NCBI GenBank assembly: GCA_017548275.1
Contig: JAFZAH010000035.1
Location: forward strand, 1-64,000
DNA from: Prevotella sp.
GTDB lineage: Bacteria > Bacteroidota > Bacteroidia > Bacteroidales > Bacteroidaceae
DNA: 64,000 nt
Reading direction: 5' to 3'
Part shown: positions 23,801 through 31,459 of the stretch, piece after piece
Layout of the letters: the number at the start of each line of letters is the position of its first letter
Numbering within the stretch: position 1 is the first letter of the stretch
The notes under the pieces: generated by a model
Seen by the model: only the letters and a program-made list of their open reading frames with translations
The model's database searches: none
Told to the model about the DNA's origin: nothing
Made by a program: the position numbers and the translations under genes

Positions 23801-26353
23801 CTCGGCGTTGAGCTGTTTCTCTGGCAGCGGTTTGTGGAACTCGGTTTCATGATGGTGGTACTTGCCGTTTTTATACCAGGCGTGATACACCGCGATACCG
23901 TCACCGTAAGCCTCCTGATACGGGAACTCTTGGCTGACGATGGCGTCGCTCAGGTCGAGACGGCCGTGTGCCAGCAAGGTGTCAACGCCATAGACGGCAT
24001 AATAGATGTGCACGTCCTTTTCTGACGAACCGATGCGGATGCGGAGCGGTTTCCCGCCCGTGAGGTCAAACGGCTCGTTGTCAGGGTCATACCAGTCATC
24101 GGTCTCAATGCAGGGACGGGTGGCATCGCGGTCGAAGATGACAAACTCCTCGCGCAACGTCTCACCTTGACAAGTGGAGGACAGTGCATAGCGGCCCGGC
24201 TGCAGGTTGGCAGGAAGGGTGAATGTGGTGTCGGTGGTCAGCCGCAGCACCTCCGTTCCCTTGCTGTCCTTCATGTCGCGCGGCAATAGGCAAAGACGGC
24301 TTTCTATCGGCATCTTTACCCGTTCACCGGCAAAATTGCGGGCGCTGACCGTGATTTGCTTGCCTTCAGCCTCTTTCTTCTCAATCCATTCTCCGAAGAT
24401 ATCGTTTGTCAGGTAAAAGCCATTTTGTGTGAAGGTGTAATAGCGCTTGGCATCGTGGCTCTCGCCTCCGGCATCGGTCACGGTGACGGTGACATCCATC
24501 CTTATTTCTTTGGTCTCATTGTCGGCCTCATCGTTGCTCTTCACGGGGATATTGACGGTAAAACGCCCCTGGTTGTCGGTTTGCACCGTGTCTCGACGTT
24601 CTGCGATGGTCTTGCCGTTATATCTTCCTAACATGAGCCGGCTGAAAACGACTGCCGTGGCGTTTCTCACAGGGTCGCCGGTCAACGTTTCGGCGTGGCC
24701 TTTCAATGGCAGGTTGTCGCCGACATGCACAATGTCTTTCGAGTCGTCGATGGCCATTTCAAACGTGGGGCGTTTGTACTCTTCCACGCGGAAAGTTGTC
24801 TCCCCGTCAATATCACCTTCTTCGTCATCTATTTCAAAGTGATACAATCCGAGCGGTGTGTGCTGGGGGATACGGTAATCGCAGTGGGCTGTACCAAATT
24901 CGTCGGTCGTGACATGCAACGTGTCGATGTCGTGGTATTGCGGATTCTGAACGGTGATGTCTATCTTGCGACCCTCTATCGGTTTGTTCACATCACTCTT
25001 CACCGAATATGCCACCAGTGCGAGATGCACCGTCTGCCCCGGACGGTAGATGCCGCGGTCGGTCATCAGTTCGGCGTACTCCTCATCTTCGTCGTTCGCG
25101 TCGGCATCATACTCCACATAAGCATCGTCGTCTTCATTCACGCAGAAAGAACCTTTGTTGATGTGATTGCCCAAAAGCCAGAGGTTACATTCATCGTCAT
25201 CGCAGTCGTCCAAATCAGGCAACGTAGTTTCTGCCTGGGCGTTGAGGGGATAGTAATTGTCGTTGATACGCGTCTTCGCTTGTGGCAATGGTGCACCGCT
25301 GACGGCATCCACCACAGTCATTAAGATGCCTTCATCGGGTAACGGCATCATAATGGGTCTGATGTCGCTCACATGTAAGAGGGTCTTAAACCTGTCTTCG
25401 CGCTTGAACTTTGACTTGGATTTGAATTTGATTGAAACGGAGTAATCACCTACGGGCAGCGGCGGCAGAGTGATGGTGTCAGTCGTTGAGGAATATTCAT
25501 CGAATGTCTTCTCTATCTTGTATTTGGTGCCGGATATCCGCAGTTTCATCCCCTGGGTGTTGCGTTGGTAAACGCGAATACGCACAGAGTCTGCTGTGGT
25601 CAGTTCTCGTTGGTAGAGTGTCGCGTCGTATGTGGGTCGTGTGAATTCGTTGAAGATATTGCGTAGCACATCCACGCGGTCATATTTCTTATAGCGTGTG
25701 ATATATCGGCTCAGTTCGTCAATCTTCTCGCGGTCGCTCAGCAGGTCGCTGTTGATGACCTGCTGGTATTTCTCGATGGCGATTTCCGCACTCACGTCAA
25801 GGTCCTCATACAAGCGCATCAGCGAGTCGAGACGATGGATATAGCGTGGTAATGTCTTCACTCCTCCACTCCTGAACTCCTTCACTCCTTTTTCCTCGCG
25901 CAGCATCTCCAGAGCGGTGAGCATCGTGGCTTCGCGGTTGCCTTGCCGTTGGTAGTAGTCGTGCATCTCGCGGTAGGCCTTCAGTTCGTAGCCCATCGCA
26001 CTGAGCATGTCATCGTTGAAGTAGCGGCCCATAGGTTGGCGTCTTGTCATGGTGGGGTAGTCCTGGACGCGGGCTTGCGCCAGTGCGTCCATGTCGCTGA
26101 GCACCAATGCACGGTAATCGATGCTGTCTTGCGGCAGATAACTGAGAAATGTCTCCAGAATGGCTGCTTTCACTCGGTCGGTATGGCGCAACCGCTCTTC
26201 CAGCCGTTTCACGTCCTGCAAAGCGGCGTTTAGGCTGTCTTCCGATACCGCTGCCCGTTTGCCCAGGTCTTTCAGCACTGCCAACTCATCTTGCGCACTC
26301 ACCTGAAGTGTGCAAGACAGTATGATAAAAATAAATAAATATACTCGTTTCAT
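20840..26353 (-). CDS. Alpha-2-macroglobulin family protein with SusC-like insertion
   Basis: 1837 residues from the ATG at 26353; an upstream ATG at 26398 lies before the -7 promoter element and is rejected. Signal peptide (1-20, ends VSAQ). MG2 domain around YAELMTDRGIYRPGQTVHLALVAY, A2M domain around LQETAFFYPALRTDANGNVSIAFTLPES, and C-terminal helical/bait region. The thioester C-x-E-Q motif is absent (DECAVCQAV at that place), so it cannot trap proteases covalently. Residues about 950-1075 are an inserted carboxypeptidase-regulatory-like domain followed by LEEVVVVGYG and GRVAGLEVS, motifs of SusC plug regions. Two short segments are R8- and R2-derived. Paralogue at 48805-54273 lacks the insertion. 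Probably periplasmic or outer-membrane protease defence or envelope maintenance; unproven. Confidence 0.88.
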   Translation of the reverse strand: MKRVYLFIFIILSCTLQVSAQDELAVLKDLGKRAAVSEDSLNAALQDVKRLEERLRHTDRVKAAILETFLSYLPQDSIDYRALVLSDMDALAQARVQDYPTMTRRQPMGRYFNDDMLSAMGYELKAYREMHDYYQRQGNREATMLTALEMLREEKGVKEFRSGGVKTLPRYIHRLDSLMRLYEDLDVSAEIAIEKYQQVINSDLLSDREKIDELSRYITRYKKYDRVDVLRNIFNEFTRPTYDATLYQRELTTADSVRIRVYQRNTQGMKLRISGTKYKIEKTFDEYSSTTDTITLPPLPVGDYSVSIKFKSKSKFKREDRFKTLLHVSDIRPIMMPLPDEGILMTVVDAVSGAPLPQAKTRINDNYYPLNAQAETTLPDLDDCDDDECNLWLLGNHINKGSFCVNEDDDAYVEYDADANDEDEEYAELMTDRGIYRPGQTVHLALVAYSVKSDVNKPIEGRKIDITVQNPQYHDIDTLHVTTDEFGTAHCDYRIPQHTPLGLYHFEIDDEEGDIDGETTFRVEEYKRPTFEMAIDDSKDIVHVGDNLPLKGHAETLTGDPVRNATAVVFSRLMLGRYNGKTIAERRDTVQTDNQGRFTVNIPVKSNDEADNETKEIRMDVTVTVTDAGGESHDAKRYYTFTQNGFYLTNDIFGEWIEKKEAEGKQITVSARNFAGERVKMPIESRLCLLPRDMKDSKGTEVLRLTTDTTFTLPANLQPGRYALSSTCQGETLREEFVIFDRDATRPCIETDDWYDPDNEPFDLTGGKPLRIRIGSSEKDVHIYYAVYGVDTLLAHGRLDLSDAIVSQEFPYQEAYGDGIAVYHAWYKNGKYHHHETEFHKPLPEKQLNAEWTTFRDKLVPGQQEEWRLRLTHPDGTPANAQMMVTLFDRSLDQFTHHRWEFRPRLNQSSIELYDHLVRNKLYHNYGSGLLKHLKEPSFDMTYLASGWSGAWTDFHGQVLDENGEPIIGASVYVAGKIRQGTVTDIDGKFSIAASYGDKITVAYVGYKSQTVMLTNRLTFIRLEEDYDALEEVVVVGYGVARDKAYGARSPQNMENKKSILTGRVAGLEVSTATGSTKYTEPVLKKDQQTYDAVEDETMTMSVRENLQETAFFYPALRTDANGNVSIAFTLPESLTSWRLLGEAHTRNLDVAMVEATATVHKDLMVQPNMPRFIRCGDMANITARVNNTSGHALTGKATMQLIDPETEQVVYTQTKDFSAATDNSTAVTFTFKPTAATPSLLTCKIMATAGNMSDGEQHYLPVLPDHETLTQARSFTLSEAGQATIDVAPLFPNGSTDQRLTLEYTNNPAWLMVQALHTYNHPYDECAVCQAVAYFSQTATGAIAAQPQVAAAVRQWSEEGDSISLQSSLMRNEELKNILLEESPLTLAATTETEQKEQLIDLLDDTRLKDKQNRAILALRSLQNEDGSWSWFKGMGGSYLITRVVTEQLVRANVLGGHQKATQPMLDEAFKYLAKYGADMHYLYLCMLDGREPADSLHREVRKELKHLKKQGNHISDIYDSAMRAMVLHKKYSDTARNLLDEILSLTVYDKEKGRYFDSYLAPYSWLDYKIPTHVMVMEALQRIRPEDTKTVDEMRQWLLQEKRTQYWVTEVNSANAIYAFLNGNMEALNPTPMPDIQFNGKPIDTSSATSALGYLKASPPSPLQRARGVNTTPDTKTSALNLTIDKSDNHTAWGAVYAQYTQASAEVEASGNGLTVKREIITPHKGALHVGDKIRVRITLTAERDLDFVQINDRRAACLEPVDALSGYRRGYYVYNRDCSTQYFISMLSKGTHTFEKEFYVDRAGTYQSGTCTAQCAYAPEYTATAPAVTLNVER
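21343..21386 (-). repeat. R2 palindrome inserted in frame in the macroglobulin gene
   Basis: CCTCACCCCCATCCCCTCTCC and its complement CGAGGGG side encode KASPPSPLQRARGV on the minus strand. The paralogue is about 14 residues shorter at this point, matching a 42-bp insertion. Confidence 0.8.
25856..25900 (-). repeat. R8 repeat in frame in the macroglobulin gene
   Basis: CACTCCTCCACTCCTGAACT and continuation match intergenic R8 arrays (55453-55515, 43038-43068). On the minus strand it encodes EKGVKEFRSGGVK. Confidence 0.7.
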
Positions 26354-26385
26354 TTTGATGTTATTTTGTCTATTATTTATATATG

Positions 26386-26393
26386 CAAAGATA
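26386..26393 (-). promoter_or_regulatory. -7 promoter element of the macroglobulin gene
   Basis: Minus strand TATCTTTG, followed by GCATAT, gives a leader of about 26 bases to the ATG at 26353. The -33 element is not clear. Confidence 0.6.
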
Positions 26394-26773
26394 GCCATTA
26401 TTAAGTCAAAGAACCATAAATTAACAAACGTTAACTAATTGAATGCAAGTTTTGGTTACGGTTGAAGGTTGTGTGCTGTCAGAGTAGTTTTGATTTGTGT
26501 TCATTTGTTACTTCGTTGAACTGGCTTTCGCTTAGCAATTCAAACAAGTTTGATTGCACTCGCTTACTCGCCGCTTAGCGGCGGAAGATAGTAGACAATA
26601 CTCTGTCTGTGGCATTTCTGCAGCAAAACTAATGTCTTTTATCTCCTTCTGTCTTCATCTAACTCCCTCTATCTACGGAGCAAGCGGAGTTTGCGAAAGT
26701 TGAGTAATATCTCCATTTCAAAATTTTATTGACAAATTTACGTCGAATAGTGTAAAAGAATAAAAATATTTCA
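26394..26773. other. Divergent intergenic region
   Basis: Separates the macroglobulin gene and the TonB receptor gene. It contains a short hairpin CGCCGCTTAGCGGCG near 26569-26583, a CTTAGC motif twice, and otherwise A/T-rich sequence. I see no gene, riboswitch or recognisable operator. Confidence 0.5.
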
Positions 26774-26781
26774 TATCTTTG
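26774..26781 (+). promoter_or_regulatory. -7 promoter element of the TonB receptor gene
   Basis: TATCTTTG; predicted start near 26788, leader about 84 bases, which rejects the upstream in-frame ATG at 26779. Confidence 0.65.
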
Positions 26782-26871
26782 CATACCAATTTTAATTACA
26801 CTCAATTGCAAGGTGAAAGCGGATTGTCAGCGAGACATCGGCGGATGAACCTTGATGGAAAAATTATAAAC

Positions 26872-28767
26872 ATGAAGAAATCAATATTATTTGTCATCGC
26901 ATGCCTCACTTCTATGGGGGCGTTTGCACAAAATGACAGTATTCTGACGTTGGATGAAGTGGTGGTGACCGGTACGCGCAACAGCGTTGACGTGCGCCAT
27001 CTGCCGATGACCGTGAACGTCATCACACGTGAGAAACTCACCGAACAGCACCAGACTTCAGTGTTGCCCACCGTCTTGCAACGGGTGCCGGGTCTCTTCG
27101 TCACCAGCCGTTCGATGATGGGCTATGGCGTATCGACCGGTGCAGCCGGAGGCATCAATATGCGCGGCATTACCGGCGGGGCAGGGCAGATGCTTGTGCT
27201 CGTCGACGGACACCCACAGTATCAGGGCATCTACGGACACCCCATCTCCGACAGTTATCAGACGCTGATGGCCGACCGTGTGGAGGTGTTGCGTGGTCCC
27301 GCCTCCGTGCTCTACGGCTCGAATGCCATGGGCGGTGTCGTCAATATCGTCACCCGTGGGGCGCATACCCGTCCGCTTGAGGGTACACAGGTTCAAACCG
27401 ACATCGTGCTCGGCGCAGGCAGTTACGGCACTGTTCAGGCCGAGGCTTCCAATCAGGTGCGCAGCGGTAAGTTCAGCAGCACTGTGGCAGCCCAGTACAA
27501 CCGCACCGACAACCACCGTCCGCGCATGGGTTTTGAGCAGTACGGCGGATATATGAAACTGGGTTATGACTTCAACGATCATTGGAACGCCTATGTCGAT
27601 GCCGACGTGACACACTTCAACGTCAGTTATCCCGGCTCGGTCAGCAGTCCGTTGTTCAGCGCAAACCAATGGATTACGCGTGGCGTGGTGTCTGCGGCGG
27701 TGGAGAACCGTTACGACCGTACCAGCGGCGCGCTCAGTGTCTATTCCAACTTCGGCCGCCATAAGATAGATGACGGCACTGCCGACCCCGACAAGCCCAC
27801 ACAGCGTTATTTCCGTTCGAAGGATGCGCTCACCGGCATATCATGGTATCAGAGTGCGCGACTCTTTGAGGGCAACCGCCTGACCGTCGGCATCGACTAT
27901 CAACACATCTACGGACATGCTTACTACACCTCGAAAGAGACGGGCGAGGTACTTGACACGCCCAACAAACAGAGCGGCAAGTCCTACCGCAACGAGATAG
28001 CGGGATATGTCGATTTCCGTCAGGACCTGCTCGACTGGCTCACCGTCGATGCCGGACTGCGTGTCGATAACCACAGCATCACAGGCACCGAATGGATTCC
28101 GCAGGCGGGTATCGTGATTCGTCCCATCGCCACGGGTGAGATTAAAGCCATGGCAAGCAAGGGATTCCGCAACCCCACCATGCGCGAGATGTATCTTTAT
28201 CCCCCGTCGAACACAGAACTGGAGCCCGAGCGCCTGTGGAACTACGAACTGTCGTGGCGTCACCGTGTCAATCTCGGTTCAAAAGCACTGACCTATGGGG
28301 CCAACTTCTTCTACATCATGGGCGACAATATGATACAGACTGTGCCCACCGACGGAAAGCCCAAGAATGTGAACACGGGCGAGATAGAAAACTACGGTGC
28401 CGAGGCTGAGGCTACGCTCTACATCAACCGTCACTGGACGCTCAGCACCAACCACTCGTTCCTCCACATGAAGAACGCCGTTATCGCGGCACCAGAGTAC
28501 AAAGGCTTCCTCGGAGCCGATTTCCATTTCTGCAAATGGACGGTCAATGCTGGTGTGCAATACATCAGCGGACTCTATACCGCCGTGGGCGATAACGAGC
28601 AGAAAGAGAACTTCTGCCTCGTCAACCTCGCTGTCAACTATGCGCTGCTGAAAAACCTTAGCCTGTGGGCACGCGGCGAGAACCTGCTGGCACAGGACTA
28701 CGAAATCAACCTCGGCTATCCCATGCCCCGTGCCACCTTCATGGCCGGCGTGAATGTCAGGTTCTAA
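26872..28767 (+). CDS. TonB-dependent outer-membrane receptor (CirA/BtuB-like)
   Basis: 631 residues from ATG 26872. Signal peptide 1-19 (ends AFAQ), TonB box LDEVVVTGTR, plug domain (NVITREKL, NMRGI, LVDGHPQYQGIYG, VEVLRGPASVLYGSNAMGGVVNIVT) and a 22-strand barrel ending in MAGVNVRF. There is no carboxypeptidase-regulatory domain, so it is not a SusC; the size fits siderophore, haem or cobalamin receptors. Substrate unknown. An ECF-type S component 152 bases downstream hints that the pair imports a cofactor or vitamin. Confidence 0.92.
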   Translation: MKKSILFVIACLTSMGAFAQNDSILTLDEVVVTGTRNSVDVRHLPMTVNVITREKLTEQHQTSVLPTVLQRVPGLFVTSRSMMGYGVSTGAAGGINMRGITGGAGQMLVLVDGHPQYQGIYGHPISDSYQTLMADRVEVLRGPASVLYGSNAMGGVVNIVTRGAHTRPLEGTQVQTDIVLGAGSYGTVQAEASNQVRSGKFSSTVAAQYNRTDNHRPRMGFEQYGGYMKLGYDFNDHWNAYVDADVTHFNVSYPGSVSSPLFSANQWITRGVVSAAVENRYDRTSGALSVYSNFGRHKIDDGTADPDKPTQRYFRSKDALTGISWYQSARLFEGNRLTVGIDYQHIYGHAYYTSKETGEVLDTPNKQSGKSYRNEIAGYVDFRQDLLDWLTVDAGLRVDNHSITGTEWIPQAGIVIRPIATGEIKAMASKGFRNPTMREMYLYPPSNTELEPERLWNYELSWRHRVNLGSKALTYGANFFYIMGDNMIQTVPTDGKPKNVNTGEIENYGAEAEATLYINRHWTLSTNHSFLHMKNAVIAAPEYKGFLGADFHFCKWTVNAGVQYISGLYTAVGDNEQKENFCLVNLAVNYALLKNLSLWARGENLLAQDYEINLGYPMPRATFMAGVNVRF

Positions 28768-28785
28768 GGCTTTGGGCACTTATCT

Positions 28786-28895
28786 TAAGAAGTTAAGGAT
28801 AAAGTAGTTAAGGAAATTAAAGAAGTTAAGGAAGTTAAAGACATAACTCTGCGAATCATTCCCTCCCTTGGGAGGGTCAGGGTGGGTCCTTCCTC
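28786..28895. repeat. R9 plus R2 intergenic repeats
   Basis: 28786-28850 is a tandem of GAAGTTAAGG/GAAATTAAA units (R9); 28862-28893 is an R2 palindrome (CCCTCCCTTGGGAGGG then TCAGGGTGGGT). They separate the TonB receptor from the ECF gene. Confidence 0.75.
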
Positions 28896-28919
28896 TATTA
28901 ATTAATTACAATCATCATT

Positions 28920-29420
28920 ATGCAAACAACAGCAAGACTTTACACTCTGAATTTTGACGAGGTGAAAACCTATCTGTGGGCGGCGGTGTTCGTGGCCTGC
29001 AATCTGGCGTTGCCTCGCTTGTTCCACCTCATTCCCGAAGGCGGTATCATCTTCTCACCCCTAACGTTGGTCATCTTGGCCGGTTCGTATAAATTTGGTT
29101 GGCGCGTAGGCCTGATAGCGGCCTTGGCGTCGCCTTTGGTCAATCATCTGGTGACGGGGATGCCCGCAACAGGCGTGTTGCCCGTCATGACTCTCAAACT
29201 GGCAGTCCTTGCCTTGATAGCCGGACTTACCGCTCAGCACTTCAAAAAATGCACGTTGTTGCTGCTCATCGGTGTGGTTTTGGCGACGAAACTTGTCGGC
29301 GGACTCGGCGAACTGGCAATTACCGGCGGCATCGAAGTCACCATCCAGGACTTCACAGTGGGATGGCCCGGACTGCTCATGGCGGTCATCGGCTCCTACC
29401 TCATCTGCAAGTACTTGTAA
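28920..29420 (+). CDS. ECF transporter S component-like membrane protein
   Basis: 166 residues with about five to six hydrophobic helices (roughly 18-35, 45-60, 62-78, 88-105, 110-130, 143-163) and short loops, the size and pattern of substrate-binding S components of energy-coupling-factor importers. No EcfA/EcfT genes are nearby, so a shared energising module elsewhere would be needed. Its position after a TonB receptor suggests the receptor brings the substrate across the outer membrane and this protein across the inner one. Ligand unknown. Confidence 0.72.
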   Translation: MQTTARLYTLNFDEVKTYLWAAVFVACNLALPRLFHLIPEGGIIFSPLTLVILAGSYKFGWRVGLIAALASPLVNHLVTGMPATGVLPVMTLKLAVLALIAGLTAQHFKKCTLLLLIGVVLATKLVGGLGELAITGGIEVTIQDFTVGWPGLLMAVIGSYLICKYL

Positions 29421-29444
29421 TAACCCTTAACCCCTGCTCCAATA

Positions 29445-29477
29445 CCCCTCTCTCGGGAGGGGGTGGAGTGGGATAAT
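29445..29477. repeat. R2 palindrome just before the vanW start
   Basis: ACCCCTCTCTCGGGAGGGGG followed by TGGAGTGGG, ending about 10 bases before the vanW ATG, so it makes up the translation-initiation region. Confidence 0.7.
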
Positions 29478-29483
29478 AAAACT

Positions 29484-30317
29484 ATGGAACGTAAACTGTT
29501 TTGTGAGATTTCTCCTTTTACCTACCGGCTTTCTGTCGAAAAGGGAATACTGACGCGTCACCTGAAAGACTTGTTCGGGAAAGCGCGTTTTGCCCGTAAA
29601 CGTACCGAGGAACGCCTGCCCGTGACCGTCTATAACCACAAGTCGCTCATTCGTCGTCGTTTGGGCAATGTCGATATGCAACTGCAAGAGAACAAGGCCG
29701 GCAATCTGGCCTTGGCGGTGAAACGTATTGACGGCGTGATGATTCGGCCCGGAGAGACCTTCTCCCTCTGGAAAATGGTGGGGAGGACCACAAAACGGAA
29801 AGGCTACAAAGAGGGCCTCGTCATTGCCAAGGGAGAACCCTCGAAAGGCATCGGCGGCGGCATGTGCCAACTGTCGAACCTCATCCACTGGATGGTGCTC
29901 CACAGCGACCTGACCATTACCGAGCATCACCATCACGACGGGCTGGACCTCTTCCCCGACTTTGGACGACAGATTCCTTTCGGTACAGGCACCAGCATCT
30001 CGTATAATTACCTCGACTATCGTTTCACGAACAACACCGACATCACCTACCAACTCCGTCTGTGTGTGGATGGCGAATACCTCTGCGGTGAACTGCGTGC
30101 AGCGGAGCACCAGCCACACACCTTCCACATCCATGCCGAAAACGAGTTCTTCTCGCGCGAAAAAGGTGTCATCTACCGAAACGGACAAGTCTTCCGCGAT
30201 GTCATCGACCCCGAGACCGGCCGCTGCCTCGAAAGCCAACTTATCCGCACCAACCACGCCCGCGTCATGTACGAATGTCCCCCCTCAGTCATCATCCAAG
30301 AACAACCGGAGGCTTAG
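29484..30317 (+). CDS. VanW family protein
   Basis: 277 residues from ATG 29484. The central VanW domain is clear: GNVDMQLQENKAGNLALAVKRIDGVMIRPGETFSLW, then GYKEGLVIAKGEPSKGIGGGMCQLSNLIHWMVLHSDL and ITEHHHHDGLDLFPDFGRQIPFGTGTSISYNYLDYRF. VanW-type proteins accompany some vancomycin resistance clusters, but most, as here, stand alone and have unknown function; no van genes are present. No signal peptide. Confidence 0.9.
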   Translation: MERKLFCEISPFTYRLSVEKGILTRHLKDLFGKARFARKRTEERLPVTVYNHKSLIRRRLGNVDMQLQENKAGNLALAVKRIDGVMIRPGETFSLWKMVGRTTKRKGYKEGLVIAKGEPSKGIGGGMCQLSNLIHWMVLHSDLTITEHHHHDGLDLFPDFGRQIPFGTGTSISYNYLDYRFTNNTDITYQLRLCVDGEYLCGELRAAEHQPHTFHIHAENEFFSREKGVIYRNGQVFRDVIDPETGRCLESQLIRTNHARVMYECPPSVIIQEQPEA

Positions 30318-30589
30318 TCGTTTGGTGGCTTAGTCGTTTGGTTGTTTAGTCGTCTAGTCGTCTAGTCGTTTAGTCGTTTAGTGGTTTGGCCGTTTGGTAG
30401 TTTAGTGGTTTGGTCGTTTGGTCGGATTTGCAATCCGACCACATTGAGTATAAGCATTTTTAATGCGATAATTATATTGTAAACTCGTTTAATGGGTATA
30501 GTCGTCTAGTCGTCTGGTCCCACATTGAGTATAAGCATTTTTAATGCGACAATTATATTGTAGACTCGTTTGGTCATTTCGTTCCTTTC
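30318..30589. repeat. R6 and R7 repeat cluster
   Basis: 30318-30425 is tandem TAGTCGTTTGG/TTTAGTGG (R6). 30421-30490 is R7: GGATTTGCAATCC hairpin, then ATTGAGTATAAGCATTTTTAATGCG, AATTATATTGTA and CTCGTTT. 30517-30570 is a second R7 copy lacking the hairpin. A third R7 lies at 47338-47388. No coding potential. Confidence 0.85.
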
Positions 30590-30934
30590 ATGAACATAGA
30601 AGATTATCGCGCGTATTGCCTGTCGTTGGGTGCGGACGTGGAGGAAAAACTGCCTTTCACGGCTTTTCATCATGCCAGCGGTGTGTTGGTGTTTTATGTC
30701 CATGGCCACATGTTCTCGTTCTTCGATTGCGACAGTTTCAGCGTCATCACACTCAAGTGTCAGCCCGAACGCATCGGTGAACTCCAGGCAAACCACGATT
30801 GCATCGGCAAACCGCATAACATGTCACCCAAATATTGGATAGGCATCAACCCCGACACTGCTCCCGATGAACTCCTACGCGAACTGACACGAAATGCTTA
30901 CGAGATAGTCAAAGCCAAATATAAACACCCTTGA
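30590..30934 (+). CDS. MmcQ/YjbR family protein
   Basis: 114 residues. N-terminal NIEDYRAYCLSLGADVEEKLPF and PERIGELQANH...PHNMSPKYWIGI are typical of YjbR/CyaY-like proteins (double-wing DNA-binding fold). Molecular role unknown. Followed 24 bases later by a small hypothetical gene. Confidence 0.9.
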   Translation: MNIEDYRAYCLSLGADVEEKLPFTAFHHASGVLVFYVHGHMFSFFDCDSFSVITLKCQPERIGELQANHDCIGKPHNMSPKYWIGINPDTAPDELLRELTRNAYEIVKAKYKHP

Positions 30935-30957
30935 CCTTACTAGCCTAATCATAACGT

Positions 30958-31266
30958 ATGAATCTACCCAAGTTTATCATCACAGTTGACGGCTATTTTC
31001 GGATGGGCATGGTCAACCAGCATAAGCATCTGCTGAAGCCGGGTGACCAATGCATTGGCGGCGGTTACTATTACATCGATTTCGTGTCCAACTGCATCAT
31101 CCTCGACAGGGAATCCTATGATTTTGGCCGTCCCAAGTGGCACCTGATAGACACGCTGAAAGTCCCCTCCTCCTATCGCGGACTTCGGATAGTATATCAG
31201 TACGATGATGGCTTCCACGATGATTTCAACGTCACCGATGAACTGACCATCGAATATTATGATTGA
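30958..31266 (+). CDS. Small hypothetical protein
   Basis: 102 residues, acidic, no signal peptide or membrane helix. Contains a Gly/Tyr segment GDQCIGGGYYYIDF and ends FNVTDELTIEYYD. I do not recognise a family. Codon use and closeness to yjbR suggest a real gene in the same transcript. Confidence 0.65.
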   Translation: MNLPKFIITVDGYFRMGMVNQHKHLLKPGDQCIGGGYYYIDFVSNCIILDRESYDFGRPKWHLIDTLKVPSSYRGLRIVYQYDDGFHDDFNVTDELTIEYYD

Positions 31267-31407
31267 ATCACGGTTTAGCCGGGGGTTCTTACCCCTTAGC
31301 ACGTAGTTCTTTGCCAGTTTCCGTTTTTTGTTTTTGTATCTACACCTTATAGTCATCCGGTGTTCTCCTTTCGTATTTGATTCTATCCCAAATTGCCTTC
31401 CGAAATC

Positions 31408-31439
31408 TTTGGAAATGTGGAAAGAATCCTATATCTTTG
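31408..31439 (+). promoter_or_regulatory. Promoter of the AmmeMemoRadiSam genes
   Basis: TTTG (31408-31411), 20 bases, TATCTTTG (31432-31439): exact consensus. Predicted leader about 14 bases to ATG 31460. Confidence 0.85.
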
Positions 31440-31459
31440 CAATCTGAGAACAGACCGAT

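Noticed and set aside
26394-26872. Cobalamin riboswitch before the TonB receptor
   Set aside because: The predicted leader is only about 84 bases and I see no conserved B12-box core.
29484-30317. Vancomycin resistance cluster because of VanW
   Set aside because: No VanHAX, VanY or VanS/R genes occur nearby; stand-alone VanW is common.
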